Assembly (NCBI RefSeq): GCF_004403465.1
Contig: NZ_SOGQ01000046.1
Location: 1-42,497 of the forward strand
Direction: 5' to 3'
Length of the DNA stretch: 42,497 nt
DNA from: Cryobacterium sinapicolor
GTDB taxonomy: Bacteria > Actinomycetota > Actinomycetes > Actinomycetales > Microbacteriaceae
Shown here: one piece after another, positions 39,304-42,497 of the stretch
How the letters are laid out: every line of letters starts with the position of its first letter
Position numbering within the stretch: position 1 is the stretch's first letter
The notes under the pieces: generated by a model
Databases searched by the model: none
The model's input: only the letters and a program-made list of their open reading frames with translations
Told to the model about the DNA's origin: nothing
Program-made: the position numbers and the translations under genes

Positions 39304-40743
39304 TCAGGCCGCTCTCTGCAGATCGTCGTTGGGCGAGGAGCGGATTATGTCGCCCCATTGAGCCTGCCGGCCCAGGGTGATGTCGACGATCCCCTTGACG
39401 TAGACGAGGTCGAGGAAGACATCGAAGAGCAGTTCGGGGATGAGCGAAAACGCCAGCAGGCGTGCCCGTGTCCCGCCTGTCCAGACCGACACGACACGTT
39501 CAGCGATGAAAACGATGCCGAGGCCCAACCAGAACGGAAACCAGACCCAGGAATCGATTGCCAGGAGCGTGACGAGCACGAGCAACAGGAACGCGCTGAG
39601 CGCGATGACGCTGTAGCCCAGGCCCAGCTGCTGGGCCCAGTAGCGAAAGGTCGACGGTGAGACGCCGTAGGCGCCGATGTTCTCCAGCGCACCCCGCTGC
39701 CAACGCAGACGTTGCACCCACAGAGCGCGCAGAGTCGGCATTACCTCGGTGACGACCGTGCATTCCGAGGGAGAGATGATGAGGGCGCCGAGCGATTTCA
39801 GGGCGATGGTGAGCTCGTTGTCTTCCGTGAGAGCAGCCGTGTCATAGACGTCCCCGCTGGTGCCCGGGATCGTGTCGCCGCGGCTGTCTGCCACCGTGCG
39901 CAAGGCGACTGGTCGGAACAGTGAAGCGGTGCCGGTGAGTACGAACACGTGGCCCCGGCGCCGCCGGATGTCACGGGAGTAGCGAATGTACTCATTGCGC
40001 TGGAACTGGCCCAACACTCCGGCACCTTCCTCGCCGTAGAACAACCCACCGACTGCCATCAGCGCTCGATCGCTGGTGAATCTCTGGACGGCGGCGGCCA
40101 GGAACCCGTCGTCGAGGGTTGTGTCGGCATCCAGCACCATGACGAGGTCGTTGTCGCCCTGGCCGGGGAGCAGTATCTTCAAGATCTGATTGAGCGCCCC
40201 GGCTTTCTTGAACCTGTTTTCGTGAGACTCGAAGACCTCCACCCCCAGGGACCGGGCGATGTCCACGGTTCCATCGGTACAGTTATCGGCCACGACCACG
40301 ACGCGTTCCGGGCGGTGCGATTGGGCGAGCAGCGATGTCAGGGTCGCAGAGATCGATGCCTCTTCGTTGTACGCCGGCACCAGCACGGTCACGGTCACCG
40401 GTCCGGCAAAGACACCGCGCGTTTTCGCCATCACGATTCCGGCCGAGAGGGGAGTCGTGCGCGGGTTCAAGGACCGACGGGCCTTACTCGACGTTCTTCG
40501 TTCGAGCAGTGTAATTCCTGCGGCGAAAAGGAAGGCCAGAGCGACGGCACCGAGAATAATTCGCGGTGTCGGCGCGGCCAAGTCGTAGAGCACGCTCCAG
40601 AGGCCGAGGAGGAGTCCCTGCGACGGCGTGTCTCCGGCAGCCGGTTCTCCGACCGCAACGACGAACAACAGGAGGGCGGCTGCGCCCCCAGCGAGAAGCG
40701 CTATGACGACTCCGACGCCGCGATCGAATGTTTTTGCACCCAC
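39304..40743 (-). CDS. Processive glycosyltransferase family 2 (BcsA/PgaC-like)
   Basis: A 479-residue membrane glycosyltransferase. Two N-terminal helices precede the GT2 core VTVLVPAYNEEASISATLTS, VVVADNCTDGT, DADT (the metal-binding DxD) in VMVLDADTTLDDG, TEDNEL and the acceptor/product motif QRLRWQRG (QxxRW). C-terminal helices follow. These marks place it with cellulose, hyaluronan or poly-N-acetylglucosamine synthases that extrude a polysaccharide; the sugar is not determined. The GTG at 40743 has no Shine-Dalgarno. A GATAAT hexamer 8 bp upstream suggests a leaderless transcript, in addition to read-through from the hydrolase gene 12 bp upstream. Confidence 0.9.
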   Translation of the reverse strand: MGAKTFDRGVGVVIALLAGGAAALLLFVVAVGEPAAGDTPSQGLLLGLWSVLYDLAAPTPRIILGAVALAFLFAAGITLLERRTSSKARRSLNPRTTPLSAGIVMAKTRGVFAGPVTVTVLVPAYNEEASISATLTSLLAQSHRPERVVVVADNCTDGTVDIARSLGVEVFESHENRFKKAGALNQILKILLPGQGDNDLVMVLDADTTLDDGFLAAAVQRFTSDRALMAVGGLFYGEEGAGVLGQFQRNEYIRYSRDIRRRRGHVFVLTGTASLFRPVALRTVADSRGDTIPGTSGDVYDTAALTEDNELTIALKSLGALIISPSECTVVTEVMPTLRALWVQRLRWQRGALENIGAYGVSPSTFRYWAQQLGLGYSVIALSAFLLLVLVTLLAIDSWVWFPFWLGLGIVFIAERVVSVWTGGTRARLLAFSLIPELLFDVFLDLVYVKGIVDITLGRQAQWGDIIRSSPNDDLQRAA

Positions 40744-40755
40744 GAGCGCACATTA

Positions 40756-41577
40756 TCAGAGCAGTGGCACCTCGGCCGTCGTGCCGTTGCCGCTCCCGCT
40801 CCCGCCGCGAAAGAATTCGATCGCCGCCTCCCGGAAAGCGCGGGACGTCGGCGCGTTGAAGTGATTGCGCCCGGGGATCTCGAAGAATCCCCCGTACGGA
40901 GTGGCCGCGGCGAGTGTCTTCGAGGCCTCGAGGATGCTGTCCTTACTCCCGGTGGCGAAGAGCACGGGCTGTGCCGGCGCGTTCTCGGCACCGGGCTGGG
41001 GACCGCCGCGCATGCCCTCGACGAGGGCCACGAGGGCCTTGAGATCGTTGCCGGGGAGCGCGCGGGCCATGGTCAGGTAGGCGCCGGTGAGGCGGTCGTC
41101 GACCTCGGTGCCGTGCTCGAGGTGAGCGCGGGCATCCGTGACCTTGAAGCGTTTGAGAGGGTCGCCGTCGGGGATACCGCCGAGCACCGCCCGCGAGATG
41201 CGGCCCTCTAATTCGCGGGCGGCCTGCCAGCCCACGCGGGCGCCGAGGGAGTAGCCCGCGTAGCAGACCTCGTCGAGCAGGTAGGCGTCGAGCACCTGCA
41301 GCACGTCGTCGACGAGTGCCTCCATCGTGTAGTCGGCGGGGGAGCTGGGCTTGTCGCTGAGCCCGTGCCCACGCTGGTCGATGGCGATCACGTGGAAGCC
41401 GGCGCGGATGAGATCGCGCGTCCAGCCGGTGACGTGCCAGTTGGCGACGGCGCTGGAGGCGAAGCCGTGCACCGCGAGCACGGTCGGAGCGCTCGAATCT
41501 CCGAATTCGTAGGTGGCCAGGTTGACCCCGTCGGTCGAATAGACGAAACGGTGCGGGGGTGCGGTGCGTTGTGACAT
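40756..41577 (-). CDS. Alpha/beta hydrolase
   Basis: A 273-residue alpha/beta hydrolase. The oxyanion-hole HGFASS, the nucleophile elbow GYSLGA (Ser) and the His in GRNHFNAP complete a normal catalytic triad; the Asp is likely in ATGSKDSILEA. Substrate unknown (esters or similar). I choose ATG 41577 (MSQRTAPPHRF); an upstream GTG at 41601 is possible. It heads a three-gene minus-strand operon with the glycosyltransferase and the small membrane protein. The 195 bp up to the divergent exported-protein gene hold a structured leader for the latter. Confidence 0.87.
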   Translation of the reverse strand: MSQRTAPPHRFVYSTDGVNLATYEFGDSSAPTVLAVHGFASSAVANWHVTGWTRDLIRAGFHVIAIDQRGHGLSDKPSSPADYTMEALVDDVLQVLDAYLLDEVCYAGYSLGARVGWQAARELEGRISRAVLGGIPDGDPLKRFKVTDARAHLEHGTEVDDRLTGAYLTMARALPGNDLKALVALVEGMRGGPQPGAENAPAQPVLFATGSKDSILEASKTLAAATPYGGFFEIPGRNHFNAPTSRAFREAAIEFFRGGSGSGNGTTAEVPLL

Positions 41578-41719
41578 CACGGACCATTGCACCACGAACA
41601 CCGGGAATCAGATCCACGAGATCGTGATTTGGACAATCCCGCCACACTTTGTTGCCAGCACTTTGCCAGCCATAAATGAGGATTTATCCAGATTACAAGG
41701 GCATTCTGGCAACTTCGCC

Positions 41720-41789
41720 CGGTCGGGACCCCGACCGTGGAACGTCGAACAAGAATCGTGAGCGCAGCCGCACGAGCGATTCGCCCTGT
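41720..41789 (+). promoter_or_regulatory. Structured 5' leader of the Ala-rich exported protein
   Basis: Two hairpins precede the ATG at 41796: CGGTCGG/CCGACCG (41720-41737) and GAATCG...CGATTC (about 41754-41783). Long structured leaders before actinobacterial cell-wall hydrolase genes are often riboswitches (for example c-di-AMP), but the known consensus is not visible here. Left as a candidate. Confidence 0.3.
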
Positions 41790-41795
41790 GAAGGT

Positions 41796-42497
41796 ATGAC
41801 CAACTCAAACTCGTCCTCTCCTCTGTCCGACGTCTTTTCCAGTTCACACTCTGATTCAGAAACCACGCCCAGCGGTGCGGCAACCGCGCTCGGCACCGAC
41901 ATCGGTTACACCCGCCATCAGGAAACGCGTCGTCGGCGCGGCCGCAGCCGCCTTTTCATGGCCGGCTCCGTCATCGCCGTCGGCGCCGTCGTGGTGAGCG
42001 GGTTCTCCGCCCAATCCGCCTCGCAATCCGCCGCGGCCGAAGAAAAAGAGCGCCTCGCCGTCACCGCTGTGCTGGCGAGAGCCACCGGCCCACACCCCGA
42101 GCAGGCAGGCAGCCTGGCCGGAGTGGTCCCGGCCCATGCCTCCGCGAGCGCTCGGACCACCCTGGCCGGCGCCAACGGTGTCATCATGGCGGCCCAGGGG
42201 AAGACGGATGCGACGGGGCTCTCGAGCACCGTCGCTTCGCTCAGCGAATACAGGCGTTTGACCCCCGAGCGGGTCTTCGATCTCGTGGAGCAAGTCAACG
42301 CCGAAGCCGAGGTGGTGAAGGCGTCGACCGCCGAGGCCGACCGCATCGCCGCGGAGCAGGCTGCTGCCGCTGCCGCTGCCGCTGCAGTCCAGGCTGCCGC
42401 GGAGGCCCAGGCGGCGGCCGATGCCGCGGCAGCCCAGGCCGCGGCCCAGGCGAAGGCGGCCGCGCCGCAGCCCGCCGCTCCGGCACCGAAGCCGGCC
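41796..42497 (+). CDS. Ala-rich exported protein (partial, runs off the window)
   Basis: The frame from ATG 41796 stays open for 234 codons to the window end. A Ser-rich cytosolic N-terminus (MTNSNSSSPLSD) and RRRRGRSRL precede a single hydrophobic helix (LFMAGSVIAVGAVVVSGFSA), i.e. a signal peptide or anchor with a long n-region. A helical Ala/Glu region follows, then an Ala-Gln-Lys-Pro tail (EAQAAADAAAAQAAAQAKAA). Such tails link to a peptidoglycan-hydrolase, LysM or M23 domain in many actinobacterial wall proteins; that domain would lie beyond the window. A GTGAAGGT ribosome site precedes the ATG. The function cannot be assigned yet. Confidence 0.75.
   Translation, partial: MTNSNSSSPLSDVFSSSHSDSETTPSGAATALGTDIGYTRHQETRRRRGRSRLFMAGSVIAVGAVVVSGFSAQSASQSAAAEEKERLAVTAVLARATGPHPEQAGSLAGVVPAHASASARTTLAGANGVIMAAQGKTDATGLSSTVASLSEYRRLTPERVFDLVEQVNAEAEVVKASTAEADRIAAEQAAAAAAAAAVQAAAEAQAAADAAAAQAAAQAKAAAPQPAAPAPKPA

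Noticed and set aside
41690..41795. c-di-AMP (ydaO) riboswitch before the exported protein
   Set aside because: Position and gene type fit, but I could not find the conserved ydaO core, so only a generic structured leader is reported.

Overview
The window is high-GC chromosomal DNA from an actinobacterium. The best fit is the family Microbacteriaceae (a Cryobacterium-like organism). The reasons are GTG/TTG starts behind GGAGG-type ribosome sites, actinobacterial versions of isocitrate lyase, SulP and the DEAD-box helicase, and an extreme excess of the octamer ACGGATGC/GCATCCGT. I see no rRNA, tRNA, phage, plasmid or CRISPR locus. It reads as an ordinary metabolic region undergoing strong local erosion and short-repeat expansion.

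Layout. 1-5.3 kb: a cut-off minus-strand gene behind a perfect inverted repeat, a Cof-type HAD phosphatase, a large kinase/class-III aminotransferase fusion and a CoA-pyrophosphatase-type Nudix enzyme. 5.4-9.9 kb: succinate-semialdehyde dehydrogenase, a TauE/SafE (TSUP) permease, a PPK2 fragment, an AHSA1 protein, a membrane protein and a CsbD stress protein. 10-12.2 kb: SulP anion transporter and a divergent MerR regulator sharing a palindromic operator. 12.2-13.1 kb: a graveyard of gene scraps (SulP/IS3-like, AarF/UbiB-like) and repeats. 13.1-15.8 kb: isocitrate lyase (glyoxylate shunt) divergent from a type II HAD dehalogenase. 15.8-18.6 kb: a sulfur/persulfide-type cluster (small Cys protein, rhodanese lipoprotein, thioredoxin, rhodanese scraps, TSUP permease) with two CsoR/CstR-like operators and partly decayed. 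18.7-24.8 kb: an unrecognised membrane-anchored TPR protein, a VOC protein, a DeaD-like helicase and a divergent acyl-CoA ligase. 24.8-26.2 kb: a truncated AlkD-like gene, a frameshifted heliorhodopsin-like gene and a palindromic element. 26.2-36.6 kb: a renalase-like oxidoreductase, NAD-dependent epimerase, PhoD-like phosphatase, GH18 chitinase with CBM2, YjbR, histidine phosphatase, ABM monooxygenase, a lipoprotein, a PhoX-like secreted protein and cardiolipin synthase. 36.6-39.1 kb: an Lrp/AsnC gene that has lost its effector domain, next to an ornithine cyclodeaminase/CtlX operon (arginine, citrulline and ornithine catabolism). 39-42.5 kb: a three-gene minus operon (hydrolase, processive glycosyltransferase, small membrane protein) and the start of an Ala-rich exported protein.

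Two themes stand out. First, at least nine gene remnants lie between intact genes, so deletion and decay are recent and frequent here. Second, short tandem duplications are everywhere and often begin exactly at stop codons. They also occur as codon-phased expansions in linkers, as a 12-copy CTG run, and as a 16-bp minisatellite. Two families of palindromic elements are each present twice with conserved length: 77 bp (AATTCGACGGAGATTTT arms) and about 63 bp (GGAGATTTTCGCGA arms). They look like undescribed REP/MITE-like elements of this lineage.
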